Notes: a model not told the origin generated them from the letters alone. A stretch of 64,000 nt of DNA from JBPEXY01 sp052031065 (GCA_052031065.1 JBPEXY010000166.1:7155-71154); one strand, 5' to 3'. Shown: positions 25,913 to 35,205, counted from the stretch's first letter. Translations and numbers: made by a program.

Positions 25913-26427
25913 GGCCGGGGCTCCTGTACTTCCACCCGTAACGGCTCCGGGCCACTCAATTTGACACGCTGCCCCGGCTCCAGTTGCAGTCGCTGACCGA
26001 CAACATCAGCACGGATCGGCAACTCGTAACCACCCCGGTCAAACAATACCGCAAGCAGCACCCGCGCCGGTCGGCCATAACTATAGAGCTCATCGAGCGC
26101 AGCGCGCACCGTACGACCGGTATGCAGGACATCGTCGACCAGCAAAACCGTGCGTCCATCCAACGTCACCGGCAGCCGGGTCACCGCTGTTTGCTGCGGC
26201 AACCCGCTTTTAAGAATATCGTCGCGGTGAAAACTGATATCCACCTCGCCCAGCTCAGCACCCAGCTGATCAGCGATCAACCGCGCCACCCAGACACCAC
26301 CGGTATGAATACCGACCACCAGCAGATCCTTCAAAGCAGGAGCGTCATACTGTTGCAATAGCTGGCGCGAAGCTTCGGACAGCCGGTCTATCAGCGGCAG
26401 CGGGTCGAGATCAGCCACTACGTTCAC
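25909..26427 (-). CDS. pyrR: PyrR regulator/uracil phosphoribosyltransferase
   Basis: 172-residue phosphoribosyltransferase-fold protein. The PRPP-binding loop [18 protein letters not shown] is present, with [15 protein letters not shown] at the N-terminus. In Gram-positive bacteria PyrR binds pyr mRNA; in gammaproteobacteria the same gene precedes pyrB and its regulatory role is less clear. The stop overlaps pyrB (ATGA) and the start overlaps ruvX. Confidence 0.92.
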   Translation of the reverse strand: MNVVADLDPLPLIDRLSEASRQLLQQYDAPALKDLLVVGIHTGGVWVARLIADQLGAELGEVDISFHRDDILKSGLPQQTAVTRLPVTLDGRTVLLVDDVLHTGRTVRAALDELYSYGRPARVLLAVLFDRGGYELPIRADVVGQRLQLEPGQRVKLSGPEPLRVEVQEPRP

Positions 26428-26888
26428 CGCGCGGCCACTCCATCAACTTCGTCGCAGCCCTGAGTCCGGCGACCGTTACGAACCTGGTGATCAATCCAGC
26501 TCTGCAGAATCAGCTGCGCGGCGAGCGCATCAAGATGATCTCCCTGCTCTGCGGCACCGGAATCCCTGAGCAGCTGGCGCGCCTCCCTGGACGAGAGGTG
26601 CTCGTCGATCAGCTCTACCGGACAGCCATACCGCTGCTCGAGCTGCAGCGCAAATTCGCGAATGTGGGGGGTGAGCGTTGAATCAGAGCCATCGGCATGC
26701 ATGGAGAGACCAACCACCATCGTTTCTGGCTGCCATTGATTGACCAGATTATCCAGCCGCGACCAGTCGGGACCCGAACTGAAAACGCGCACCGTCTCCA
26801 ACGCACTCGCGGTGGCTGTAATCTGCTGGCCGCTAGCCACGCCGATACGTTTGCGTCCGTAGTCAAAACCGAGCAACCGACCTGCCAT
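26424..26888 (-). CDS. ruvX: Holliday junction resolvase-like protein RuvX/YqgF
   Basis: 154-residue RNase H-fold protein (YqgF), implicated in pre-16S rRNA maturation and proposed as a Holliday junction resolvase. The motifs LLGFDYGRKRIGVA, MVVGLSMHADG, ELIDEHLSSREA and the final DALAAQLILQSW are conserved, including the catalytic acids. ATG 26888 overlaps the yqgE stop as TGATG; an in-frame TTG lies one codon earlier. Confidence 0.93.
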   Translation of the reverse strand: MAGRLLGFDYGRKRIGVASGQQITATASALETVRVFSSGPDWSRLDNLVNQWQPETMVVGLSMHADGSDSTLTPHIREFALQLEQRYGCPVELIDEHLSSREARQLLRDSGAAEQGDHLDALAAQLILQSWIDHQVRNGRRTQGCDEVDGVAAR

Positions 26889-27460
26889 CAAGCGTGACCC
26901 ACATCACTGGAAAGGCGGTTAGGGTCGATCCCCATCCGCGCCAGTGCACTGCGCCAGCGCTGCTCCAACGGCAGGTCGAACATCACCTCCATATCAGCGG
27001 GTGCTACCAGCCAGCTGTTATCGAGAATTTCTTTGTCGAGCTGGTTGGCGCCCCAGCCAGCGTAACCAAGACAGACCTGAAACCGATGCGGGCCGCGACC
27101 ATCAGCAATCGCTTCAAGGACATCGGAAGAGCCGGTCACGCCGATCTGGTCGGAAACCTGCAGTGTTGCCGACCATTCCCCCAGCGGCTGATGGATCACC
27201 AGACAGCGCTCGGTATTGACCGGGCCGCCCCGAAAAACCGGTAATGCAGCGACCTGCTCACTACTGGCGGTCATTTCAGTCTGCTCGAAAATCTCGCTGA
27301 GCTGCATATCATGGGGTTTGTTGAGCACCAGCCCCAACGCCCCCTGCTGATCGTATTGACAGATGTAGCAGACCGATCGCTCGAACGGCTCTCCTGTCAA
27401 TCCGGGCATGGCAATCAGAAAGCATCCGGTCAGGTCTGTTGCTTGGTCCATAGACGCCAT
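26888..27460 (-). CDS. yqgE: UPF0301/AlgH family protein YqgE
   Basis: 190-residue protein of the YqgE/AlgH family, whose function is unknown. LTGCFLIAMPGLTGEPFERSVCYICQYDQQGALGLVLNKP and FLGYAGWGANQLDKEI-type sequence (here CLGYAGWGANQLDKEI) are hallmarks. The start is placed at ATG 27460 (MASMDQ); a second in-frame ATG lies three codons on, and the longer frame to 27547 would run into tonB. It is coupled to ruvX by TGATG. Confidence 0.92.
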   Translation of the reverse strand: MASMDQATDLTGCFLIAMPGLTGEPFERSVCYICQYDQQGALGLVLNKPHDMQLSEIFEQTEMTASSEQVAALPVFRGGPVNTERCLVIHQPLGEWSATLQVSDQIGVTGSSDVLEAIADGRGPHRFQVCLGYAGWGANQLDKEILDNSWLVAPADMEVMFDLPLEQRWRSALARMGIDPNRLSSDVGHA

Positions 27461-27497
27461 TTTAAACCATCGCCAGTGATTAAGGGGCGGCTGCCAA

Positions 27498-28442
27498 CTA
27501 GCGGCTGGTGAGCGCGCTATCCTGGGTAAACTGCCAGGTACGAACAATCACCAGCAGGTCCGCTTCTTTGGTAATTGATGTCGGCAGTGGCGCAAACGGT
27601 GCCGCCATTTTTACGATACGCAACGCTGATTTATCCAGTAACGGAAACCCCGAAGAGCGGCTGATCTCCACCTTGCCCAGAGAACCGTTGGCGCGTATCT
27701 CCACCGCCATGCGCAAACTACCGGTAATACCAGCATCACGAGCTGCGGCCGGATAGTTCAGGGTGCCGACCCGCTCAACCTTGGCACGCCATGCCTCCAT
27801 ATAGGCCGCATAGGCATACTCCCTGGTCGCTGCACTGATCACTTTTTTACGCGGGCGTTTGGCGTAGGCGGCCTGCTGCTCAGCCAGTTGGGCCTGCAAC
27901 CGGGCAAACTGCCTGCTCTGTTGCAGCAATGTTGCAGCAGAAAGATCAGTAGGGCGTTTGTCGACATCACGTTGCTGGCTCGACTGCACCCTCTGCTCGG
28001 CCGGTTTTTTCACCGCCAACACGGCCTGCTGCTGCGACGCAGAGGGTGCTGATTCGACTGGATTGGCAACTGGCGACACCTGCGGCTGCATCGCCGCAAT
28101 CCGCTGCTGATCCTGCAGCACAGTAGTCGGTTTGGCCCGCTCCTGCTCCTCGCCGCCACCCTGCTGGTTAGCCTGGGCGAGGAAATCTGCTTCATCAGGT
28201 TCCTGCAGGGATTCCCGCGGCACCAGCGTGATGTCGAGAGAGGGCTGGTGGCTCCGTTCAGCGCTCAGCGTCAATTCAAACTGAAAGCCGAGAAAAATCA
28301 CCACATGAACGGCAAGCGCATATAACAAGGTCGCCAGCAGCCGATCACCAGCCCCGACAGCGGCACTCTCGATCTGATCGACACCTGGGTCGAGCAGGGT
28401 TGCGTCGTCCAACAACCGGGCCTGGCGAACCACTGCGCTCAA
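27498..28442 (-). CDS. tonB: Energy transducer TonB
   Basis: 314-residue TonB-type protein that passes proton-motive energy to outer-membrane receptors. A 35-residue cytoplasmic start is followed by one membrane segment (about 36-55, LLATLLYALAVHVVIFLGF). Then comes a Gln-rich periplasmic spacer and a TonB C-terminal domain (about 225-310, VGTLNYPAAARDAGITGSLRMAVEI). Its place between gshB and yqgE is conserved in Pseudomonas-like genomes. The start is a TTG; GTG three codons later is the alternative. It lacks the classic Pro-rich spacer. Confidence 0.88.
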   Translation of the reverse strand: MSAVVRQARLLDDATLLDPGVDQIESAAVGAGDRLLATLLYALAVHVVIFLGFQFELTLSAERSHQPSLDITLVPRESLQEPDEADFLAQANQQGGGEEQERAKPTTVLQDQQRIAAMQPQVSPVANPVESAPSASQQQAVLAVKKPAEQRVQSSQQRDVDKRPTDLSAATLLQQSRQFARLQAQLAEQQAAYAKRPRKKVISAATREYAYAAYMEAWRAKVERVGTLNYPAAARDAGITGSLRMAVEIRANGSLGKVEISRSSGFPLLDKSALRIVKMAAPFAPLPTSITKEADLLVIVRTWQFTQDSALTSR

Positions 28443-28456
28443 GACATCAACCGCCC

Positions 28457-29416
28457 TTAACCCAGTTTCTGTTCAAGCAGATCAAAAAATGTTGCAGCGA
28501 TATTGACACCAAACTGGGCATCGATTTCGCGCACGCAGGTCGGGCTGGTGACATTTATTTCAGTCAGATAATCGCCAATCACATCGAGGCCAACAAACAG
28601 CAGGCCTTTTTCGTTCAACGTCGGCGCCACCTGCTCAACAATCCAGCGGTCGCGATCCGAAAGTGGTTGCGCCACACCGCGACCACCCGCAGCAAGATTA
28701 CCGCGGGTCTCACCCTCGGCCGGAATTCGCGCCAGTGCATAGGGCACCGGCTCACCGCCTACCACCAGTATTCGCTTATCACCATGCACTATCTCTGGAA
28801 TATAGCGCTGCGCCATCGCCGAACAGCGGCCATGATCGGTCATCTGTTCCAGAATCACGCCCACATTGGGGTCACCAACGCGAAGGCGAAATATCGAAGC
28901 GCCGCCCATCAGATTAAGCGGCTTAAGGATTACATCCTCCTGTTCGGCGAGAAAGTCGCGTATGCGCTGGGGGCTGCTGGTTACCAGAGTCGGCACCATG
29001 CAGTGGTTAAATCCGGCAGTGAAGAGTTTTTCATTCACCGCACGCAGTGCATCCGGCGGATTGGCCACCAGAACACCCCGATGCACCAGCCGGTCGAGCA
29101 GGCAGGTGGTGTAAAGATATTCGTCGTCAACCGGCGGGTCCTTGCGCATCAATACCACGTCGACCTCAGCCAACGGACCCTCCACCTCATCAATCACCCG
29201 ATACCACTGCCCGGTATCATCGAACAGCTCTACGCCCTGACGTCGTGCTGCCACCTCTCCGTCACGCATGTAGAGATCGGTCTGCTGCAAATATTCCACC
29301 CGCCAGCCACGACGCTGCGCCTCCAGCATCATCGCCAATGAGGTGTCCTTATAAGGGATGATGTTGTCGATCGGGTCCATGATCACAGCCACGGTTGGCG
29401 GTTGGGTACCACTCAT
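28457..29416 (-). CDS. gshB: Glutathione synthase
   Basis: 319-residue ATP-grasp enzyme making glutathione from gamma-glutamylcysteine and glycine. TVAVIMDPIDNIIPYKDTSLAMMLEAQRRG begins the family sequence; VILKPLNLMGGASIFRL and GLDVIGDYLTEINVTSPTC are the ATP-grasp and metal sites. The ATG at 29416 has CTGGAGAC upstream; a longer frame adds 13 residues. It heads the minus-strand block down to 22046. Confidence 0.95.
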   Translation of the reverse strand: MSGTQPPTVAVIMDPIDNIIPYKDTSLAMMLEAQRRGWRVEYLQQTDLYMRDGEVAARRQGVELFDDTGQWYRVIDEVEGPLAEVDVVLMRKDPPVDDEYLYTTCLLDRLVHRGVLVANPPDALRAVNEKLFTAGFNHCMVPTLVTSSPQRIRDFLAEQEDVILKPLNLMGGASIFRLRVGDPNVGVILEQMTDHGRCSAMAQRYIPEIVHGDKRILVVGGEPVPYALARIPAEGETRGNLAAGGRGVAQPLSDRDRWIVEQVAPTLNEKGLLFVGLDVIGDYLTEINVTSPTCVREIDAQFGVNIAATFFDLLEQKLG

Positions 29417-29628
29417 GTACTCAGTCTCCAGGTAATTCGCGCCTGCAAGGGGCACGTCGCTGATAAACCAGCTTTGTTTGCAAATTCCGTAATCCGGCCT
29501 AGTTGACCAACCTTATCGGGGCGGTTCCAGGGTATCGCAGGCAGGGACTGCTCATTATCCGTTGCTGACCACAGTCCCGCCAGCCCACCGTATCCAGTCC
29601 AGAACGACCACAGTGAACACACTCCAAA

Positions 29629-29673
29629 CCGTAACAATATCGTCATTTAGTTGAAACAAATCAGCAAGATAAT
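29629..29673 (+). promoter_or_regulatory. Putative PhoB-dependent promoter of the DUF2341-ExbB operon
   Basis: Three in-register 7-base repeats spaced by 11 bases, CCGTAAC, TCGTCAT and TTGAAAC, each match the Pho half-site at 6 of 7 positions. GATAAT (29668-29673) begins exactly ten bases after the last repeat, as in PhoB-dependent promoters. Transcription would start near 29680. The rest of 29417-29720 shows nothing I can name. Confidence 0.68.
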
Positions 29674-29720
29674 CTCACGCCTGATACCGCTTTAGCCCCT
29701 GCACTACCGAGACTAACTCA

Positions 29721-31484
29721 ATGATCAGGTCGATTATCGCGACTGCACTGGTACTCCTGTTTCTACCAACCCTGTCCCATGCCTGGTGGAACTCCGACTG
29801 GCCCTACCGCAAATCTATCTTTCTGGATACCACCCCTGCGGGCAGCAATATCGCCAGTTCGACGCTCAACGTGCCGGTACTGGTGAGGCTGCATACCGGC
29901 AATTTCGCCTACTTCGCCGACGTTCAGGCGGATGGGGCCGACCTGCGTTTCATGTCCGGCGATGACCAGACCGTGATCAAACACCATATTGAACGGTTTG
30001 ACCCGATCAACCAGATGGCGCTGATCTGGTTACAGCTACCACAACTGCAGGGTGTTACCAACAGCCAGCAGATCTGGATGTACTACGGCAACCCAGAGGC
30101 AATTGCCAGCGACGCGCCGCGCGGCGCGGACGACAATGATCTACTGTTGACCTATCAGTTTGATGACAGCGCGGTTATCAACGATGCCAGTGCTTACGCT
30201 ATCCAGCCTCAGGCCGTCGCCGTGACCCCCGTGCCTGCATCGCTGATTGCTGCAGGCGCCGCAGTCGATGGCGGCCAACTACAGGTAATGCCGCACCCGG
30301 CAATCAGTCTCAACGGCAGTGACGGCTTCACTCTCAGCGCATGGGTAAAACCTGCACAGCTGGAGCAGGCCGGAGCAATCTTCACCCTGGCGGATGCTCA
30401 GGGTCGCGAGGTGCGCGTCAACCTAAGCGGTGCCTTACTGAAATTACACTCCACTCTCGATGCAGCCAACCCGGCTGAAGCCACCGCCGGTGCACCAATC
30501 TCTCTGTCTGAATGGCATCAGCTAGTGCTGGTTGCCAGGCCAGACGGCCTCTCCTTGTTCCTCGATGGAAAACAGGTCACCAACCTGCCGCAGCCATTAT
30601 CAACCCTGACACTGTCTCCAGTAATTAGTATTGGCGATGGGTCGGGGCTGCAATTCGAAGTCGATGAGATCACCCTGGCCAAGGTTGCTCGCAGCGCCGA
30701 CTGGATTGCGGCTAGCTACGCGACGATTCAGAAAGATTCACTGATGTTGGCATTCGGCGAAGATGAATCAAAGGACTCAGCCCATGGCGGCGAGGCGTCA
30801 CACCTGATCTTCATTGCCGGCAAAGTCGATCTGGCCGGCTGGATCGTGATTGTCATCTGTGCCTTCATGGCTCTCGGCGCGGGCATCGTCATAGTCGTCA
30901 AAGGTCTGATGGTGGGCCGATACCGCCGCACCACTAATAAATTCATCGACGCCTTCAACCGGGTAGGTGGAGTTCATGCCGACGACGGCGCACAGGTGAA
31001 CCCGCAATTGAAAGTGTATTCCGAATCACCGCTTTTTCAGCTCTATGCCGCAGGACTCCAGGAGGTCGAACAGCGCCTTGGCCACACTGTCGGCGCACAG
31101 GCAGCGGGCCTAAGCGACCGCTCGCTACTGGCGGTTCGCTCAACCATGAACAGCGTGCTGGTGCGTCAGCTGCAAAGACTCAACTCGATGATGGTACTGC
31201 TGACCATTGCCATCAGTGGCGGCCCGTTTCTCGGTCTGCTGGGCACGGTGATCGGCATCATGCTGACTTTCGCCGGCATCGCCGCCAGCGGTGAGGTTGA
31301 CATCAACAGTATTGCTCCCGGCATGGCTGCGGCGCTGCTGGCAACGGTCGCTGGCCTGGCCGTGGCGATACCGGCACTGTTTGGCTACAACTATCTGGCC
31401 GGCCGCATCAAGGAACTGAGCGCCGATATGCAGGTATTCATTGAAGAGCTGAGCGGCCGTTTCACCGAAGCCTACGGGGCCTGA
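29721..31484 (+). CDS. DUF2341/LamG-like domain fused to MotA/TolQ/ExbB proton channel
   Basis: 587-residue membrane protein. Signal peptide 1-21 (ending LSHA). Residues about 22-135 are a DUF2341 domain (WWNSDWPYRKSIFLDTT, LRFMSGDDQTVIKHHIERFD, QIWMYYGNPEA). Residues about 150-340 resemble a concanavalin/LamG fold (LNGSDGFTLSAWVKPAQ, LSLFLDGKQV). A membrane segment at about 367-395 is followed by a cytoplasmic loop and the ExbB/TolQ channel (about 470-580, LLTIAISGGPFLGLLGTVIGIM and IAPGMAAALLATVAGLAVAIPALFGYNYL). It resembles in layout the TtpC-type large ExbB proteins, but with a possible carbohydrate-binding periplasmic head. Confidence 0.82.
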   Translation: MIRSIIATALVLLFLPTLSHAWWNSDWPYRKSIFLDTTPAGSNIASSTLNVPVLVRLHTGNFAYFADVQADGADLRFMSGDDQTVIKHHIERFDPINQMALIWLQLPQLQGVTNSQQIWMYYGNPEAIASDAPRGADDNDLLLTYQFDDSAVINDASAYAIQPQAVAVTPVPASLIAAGAAVDGGQLQVMPHPAISLNGSDGFTLSAWVKPAQLEQAGAIFTLADAQGREVRVNLSGALLKLHSTLDAANPAEATAGAPISLSEWHQLVLVARPDGLSLFLDGKQVTNLPQPLSTLTLSPVISIGDGSGLQFEVDEITLAKVARSADWIAASYATIQKDSLMLAFGEDESKDSAHGGEASHLIFIAGKVDLAGWIVIVICAFMALGAGIVIVVKGLMVGRYRRTTNKFIDAFNRVGGVHADDGAQVNPQLKVYSESPLFQLYAAGLQEVEQRLGHTVGAQAAGLSDRSLLAVRSTMNSVLVRQLQRLNSMMVLLTIAISGGPFLGLLGTVIGIMLTFAGIAASGEVDINSIAPGMAAALLATVAGLAVAIPALFGYNYLAGRIKELSADMQVFIEELSGRFTEAYGA

Positions 31485-31487
31485 TCA

Positions 31488-31892
31488 ATGGACATTCGCG
31501 CCGACAACGAACCCTATGACGACATCAACATCACCCCGATGCTTGATGTGGCCTATGTATTGCTGGTGATTTTCATCGTCATGACCACCGCAACGGTGCA
31601 GGGCATCTCTGTAAACCTGCCCTCAGCGAGCGCCGCCCCAAGCCTGTCGAAACCCCAGACCAAAGCAATCACCATTACTGCTGAGGGTACCGTTTTTCTG
31701 GATACCTATCCGGTCTCGATGACTGAACTGGAGAGCCTGCTGGCACAACATCGCGCCGCCAACCCGGAGTTACCGGTAGTGGTCAAAGGTGATGCCCAGA
31801 TTCAGTACCAACGGGTCGTTGAGGTGCTCGACCTGCTCGGCAACCTCGATATCACCCAGGTCGGACTGGTCACCCAGAATCTGGTCAAGTGA
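31488..31892 (+). CDS. ExbD/TolR family biopolymer transport protein
   Basis: 134-residue proton-channel partner. One N-terminal membrane segment (about 17-38) carries the essential aspartate in NITPMLDVAYVLLVIFIVM. The periplasmic part has VVVKGDAQIQYQRVVEVLDLLG and ends ITQVGLVTQNLVK, typical of ExbD. It starts three bases after the DUF2341-ExbB stop. Confidence 0.9.
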   Translation: MDIRADNEPYDDINITPMLDVAYVLLVIFIVMTTATVQGISVNLPSASAAPSLSKPQTKAITITAEGTVFLDTYPVSMTELESLLAQHRAANPELPVVVKGDAQIQYQRVVEVLDLLGNLDITQVGLVTQNLVK

Positions 31893-31926
31893 GCGGTTAC
31901 CGAACTGCCGACAGCCGAGCGAACCA

Positions 31927-32580
31927 GTGACCAGAGAGCGGTGGATATGGGTTGGTGTCGTCACCCTGTTTCTGCTGTTTGGCGTGGCGCTCTATTTCGC
32001 AGTCACCGCCCTGAGCCAGCAGCCGGCGACGCCACCGCAGAAAAAGCAGCAGATCATCTCCCTGGTGAAACCGCCGCCACCTCCACCGCCGGAGGAAAAG
32101 ATGGAAAAGCCACCAGAACCGGAACTCCAGGAAGAGGTTGAAATACCGGAACTGAGCGAAATGCCGGAGGAAATACCGGAGCTGGGCGACGAACCTCCGC
32201 CCGGCGAACAGCTGGGTCTCGATGCAGATGGCTCAGGCGGCGGCGACGCCTTTGGTCTGGTGGCCCGCAAAGGCGGTCGTGGCCTGCTCTCGGGTGACCC
32301 GATGGCATGGTACGCGGGCCGCCTGCAGGACTGCATCAACGATCTGCTACAGGACAAGGAGTCAATTCGCACTGTCGGCAGCTACCGGGTAGACCTGCGC
32401 GTGCGTGGCCGAAGCGATGGCTCGGTGGAGGTTAAGGTGGTCTCCTCAACCGCTACAGACGAACTGCTCGACCACATCCTGACACAGTTTGATCGACCGA
32501 TTCGCTGCAATGTCGATCAGCCACCACAGGCACAGGGGCAAGCACTGAAAATCACCCTGATCGGTGAAGGACGCGATTAA
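31927..32580 (+). CDS. TonB-like energy transducer
   Basis: 217-residue single-pass protein. Membrane segment about 6-28, then a Pro/Glu-rich stretch (KPPPPPPPEEKMEKPPEPEL, acidic repeats of PEL/PEE) as in TonB spacers. The C-terminal part from about 125 (WYAGRLQDCINDLLQDKESIRTVGSYRVDLRVRG) is a TonB_C/TolA-like domain. The GTG at 31927 is the best start; the longer frame overlaps exbD. It is probably dedicated to this cluster's ExbB and ExbD. Confidence 0.78.
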   Translation: MTRERWIWVGVVTLFLLFGVALYFAVTALSQQPATPPQKKQQIISLVKPPPPPPPEEKMEKPPEPELQEEVEIPELSEMPEEIPELGDEPPPGEQLGLDADGSGGGDAFGLVARKGGRGLLSGDPMAWYAGRLQDCINDLLQDKESIRTVGSYRVDLRVRGRSDGSVEVKVVSSTATDELLDHILTQFDRPIRCNVDQPPQAQGQALKITLIGEGRD

Positions 32581-32652
32581 GCGGACTCCAGCCAACAGAC
32601 GATGATCCTTAACCCATTCATTGAAAAAGCACCAACGCTGAGGACAAAAATA

Positions 32653-34326
32653 ATGATCAGGCGATTAGCATCTGCCGGTTGCGTCGCATTGCTTTTGGGG
32701 ACACCCGCCCACGGCGGAGAACAGGAGGACCTCCTGGAACTGCGAAACACCATTCTCAACCTGATTGGAGCCCTGGTTGAGGAAGGGGTCATCGCACCCG
32801 ATGCGGCCGCAAACATGGTCAACAAAGCCAAACTCGATGCCGCTGAAGAGGCGCGTCAGGCAGCGCAGGCCGAACAGCCAGCGCCCGGCGAGGTGCGGGT
32901 TTCCTACGTACCGGAATTCGTCAAGGATGAGATTCGGGCACAGGTGCGGGCCGAGCTGCGCGACGACGTCCGCGCCGATATCCTGTCACAGGCCAAGCAG
33001 GAACGCTGGGGCATTCCTGAAGCGCTGCCGGGCTGGGTCAACAAGGTGAAATTCAAGGGTGATGTGCGGTTGCGGGCCCAGAGCGACATGTTCGCCAACA
33101 GCAATGACCTGGGCGTGACCACCTATCTTGACCCAATGGAGGTTAATGCAGCGCGCAACGTTACCGACATAGACACCATTCTCAACACCAACGACGACCG
33201 CAACCGCACTCGCATCCGCGCCCGACTGTCGATGGATGCCAAGGTCAACAATTCCCTTTCCGCAGGGTTTCGTCTGGCCACCGGTAACCAGCGCGACCCG
33301 GTCTCCACCAACCAGACCCTGGGTCGCACCGGCGGCAAATATGATCTGAGTCTCGACCGTGCCTATCTGCAGTGGCACGACGACAACCTCGATGGCTATC
33401 CCTGGCTGGATGTCTGGCTGGGCCGCATTCCCAATCCATGGTTAAGCACCGACCTGGTCTGGGACAGCGACCTCTCCTTCGAAGGGATCGCCTCTACCTT
33501 CCGCTACAACCTGGCCGGCAGCGATGATCTCTTCGCGCTTGATGATGACAGCCGCGAACTTTTCCTCACTCTTGGCGCTTTTCCACTGCAGGAATTTGAG
33601 CTTTCCGGTGACGATAAATGGCTGGTCGGCGGACAGCTCGGCGGTCGTTTTCAGTTTCGCAGCCAGTCAACCTTTGATATCGGTCTGGCCTACTACAAAT
33701 ACATGAACATTACCGGCGAGCAAAACGATCCCGGGCTGCGCGACAAAGACCATACCGCACCGGAGTTCATGCAGAAGGGCAACAGCCTGTTCAATATCTC
33801 CAACGACCTGATCGGAGCGGTTCCCGACCCCAACGACGTGCTGCTGGCGCTGGCCTCAGACTACGAACTGCTCAACCTGACCATGAAGTACGACCTGGCG
33901 CGCTTCTCGCCACTGCATATCTGGGTCGAAGCTGATTACGTAAAGAACATTGGCTACGACGAAGATGAAGTGATCAGTCGCAGCGGCGGCAACCTGTTCA
34001 ACGCCTCAGTCATCGACAAACTGTTCGAAGAACGCAATGAAGGTTACCAGCTAAAACTGGCCATGGGCTCGCCCTCGGTGCTGATGAAGGGCAACTGGCG
34101 ACTTTCGCTGGCCTACAAATACCTGCAGCGGGATGCGGTACTGGATGCCTTTACCGACTCTGATTTTCACCTCGGTGGCACCGACGCTGAGGGCTGGATA
34201 CTCGGCGGCGAATACGGCGTTGGTGATAATGCCTATCTCACCGCCCGCTGGTTGTCCGCTGATGAAATTGACGGTCCACCGCTGGGCATTGATGTTTTCC
34301 AGCTCGACCTCAACGCCCGATTCTGA
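32653..34326 (+). CDS. Putative large porin (Porin_5-like)
   Basis: 557-residue outer-membrane protein. Signal peptide about 1-20. Residues 25-125 are helical, partly coiled coil (LLELRNTILNLIGALVEEG, DEIRAQVRAELRDDVRADI). A beta-barrel follows from about 140 (KVKFKGDVRLRAQSDMF, RTRIRARLSMDAKVNNSLSAGFRLATGNQ) to the terminal FQLDLNARF. It resembles the putative-porin group PF16930. AGGA precedes the ATG at 32653. No plug domain is seen, so it is not a classic TonB-dependent receptor although it sits beside a TonB gene. Confidence 0.8.
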   Translation: MIRRLASAGCVALLLGTPAHGGEQEDLLELRNTILNLIGALVEEGVIAPDAAANMVNKAKLDAAEEARQAAQAEQPAPGEVRVSYVPEFVKDEIRAQVRAELRDDVRADILSQAKQERWGIPEALPGWVNKVKFKGDVRLRAQSDMFANSNDLGVTTYLDPMEVNAARNVTDIDTILNTNDDRNRTRIRARLSMDAKVNNSLSAGFRLATGNQRDPVSTNQTLGRTGGKYDLSLDRAYLQWHDDNLDGYPWLDVWLGRIPNPWLSTDLVWDSDLSFEGIASTFRYNLAGSDDLFALDDDSRELFLTLGAFPLQEFELSGDDKWLVGGQLGGRFQFRSQSTFDIGLAYYKYMNITGEQNDPGLRDKDHTAPEFMQKGNSLFNISNDLIGAVPDPNDVLLALASDYELLNLTMKYDLARFSPLHIWVEADYVKNIGYDEDEVISRSGGNLFNASVIDKLFEERNEGYQLKLAMGSPSVLMKGNWRLSLAYKYLQRDAVLDAFTDSDFHLGGTDAEGWILGGEYGVGDNAYLTARWLSADEIDGPPLGIDVFQLDLNARF

Positions 34327-34357
34327 CCTACCATTCACTCCGCTTCGAGGATCGGTC

Positions 34358-35026
34358 ATGCAACAGATTACCGGCCTGCTTACCCTGTTAATACTTTCTG
34401 GTTTCTTCACCCAGGCTGCGACTGCCGCCTCACCCCGCGGAACACCGGCGGGGGGCGGTGGCGATCAGAACGGGCAGCGTTACATCGCTCAGATCAACGC
34501 CCTCAAACAACAGGTCGCCGCACAGGCGGGAGAGCTGCAGCAGCTCAACGACCAGCTAACCGAAACCCGTGAGAACCTCGACCTCAGAGAACGGGAGCTG
34601 GAAAAAACCGCCGACTCGCGGGACAAGCTTCGCGAGCGCCTCGATCAGGCAATCGAACGAATCAAACGCACCGACGAACGCCTCGAACTGACCCGAAAAA
34701 AACTCTCCGGCGCTCGCTATCAGATCAGCAACCTCAGCGCTCACAAGCTCGACCTGGAGGAACTTGACCAGTTACAGAAGCAGCAACTACTGCTCTGTGA
34801 GGACAAGAACATTGCCCTCTACCAGGCCAACCTGGAGATGGCTGATCGCTACAAAAACAAAGGCATAGGCACCTCCCTGCTACAGCGCGAACCGGTCACC
34901 GGTTTGAAACAGGTGGAAATCGAAAATATTCTTGAGGAGTATCGCGACAAGCTCGACCAGCAGATCTACCAAACACCGCAGGCCGCCATCACCCTGCCTG
35001 AGGAACCCGGCGTGGTTAAATTCTGA
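34358..35026 (+). CDS. Periplasmic coiled-coil protein
   Basis: 222-residue exported protein I cannot assign. Signal peptide about 1-24 (LLTLLILSGFFTQAATAA). A long coiled coil covers about 45-145 (IAQINALKQQVAAQAGELQQ, LDLRERELEKTADSRDKLRE). The C-terminal part has CEDKNIALYQANLEMADRYKNKGI and a single Cys. GAGGATC precedes the ATG. It closes the ExbB/ExbD/TonB/porin operon and could tether or gate the porin; similar coiled-coil periplasmic partners occur with some TonB2 systems. Confidence 0.65.
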   Translation: MQQITGLLTLLILSGFFTQAATAASPRGTPAGGGGDQNGQRYIAQINALKQQVAAQAGELQQLNDQLTETRENLDLRERELEKTADSRDKLRERLDQAIERIKRTDERLELTRKKLSGARYQISNLSAHKLDLEELDQLQKQQLLLCEDKNIALYQANLEMADRYKNKGIGTSLLQREPVTGLKQVEIENILEEYRDKLDQQIYQTPQAAITLPEEPGVVKF

Positions 35027-35045
35027 GCAGCCACCGCGTTAGCCG

Positions 35046-35077
35046 TTCCCGGAACCATTCCCGGAACCATTCCCGGG
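35046..35077. repeat. Short tandem repeat TTCCCGGAACCA
   Basis: A 12-base unit is present two and two-thirds times in a row, 20 bases after the coiled-coil gene stop. Each unit contains the near-palindrome TTCCCGGAA. It may form small hairpins in the 3' end of the transcript; there is no T-run for termination. Confidence 0.7.
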
Positions 35078-35102
35078 CAAATCTCCTGCAATTTTAATAT
35101 TT

Positions 35103-35136
35103 CCTAAACCGATCTGTAACACGCTGGCGTTAGTCT
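35103..35136 (+). promoter_or_regulatory. Weak PhoB-type box upstream of first PEP-CTERM gene
   Basis: CCTAAAC and CTGTAAC lie in register 11 bases apart. Only the second is a full match (the first matches 4 of 7). TAGTCT starts exactly ten bases later. The same half-site CTGTAAC recurs in the stronger box at 36673. Confidence 0.35.
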
Positions 35137-35205
35137 GGGCATCCGACACCCCCCGCAACCTGGACACATGGGGGCCTGACCTCAAACTTCAGCGAGGTAA
35201 CGACC

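Noticed and set aside
28400..29341. 313-codon open frame antisense to gshB
   Set aside because: Shadow of glutathione synthase.
29413..29646. 77-codon minus-strand frame upstream of gshB
   Set aside because: No ribosome site, no recognisable domain and a composition unlike its neighbours; it crosses the PhoB-like box.
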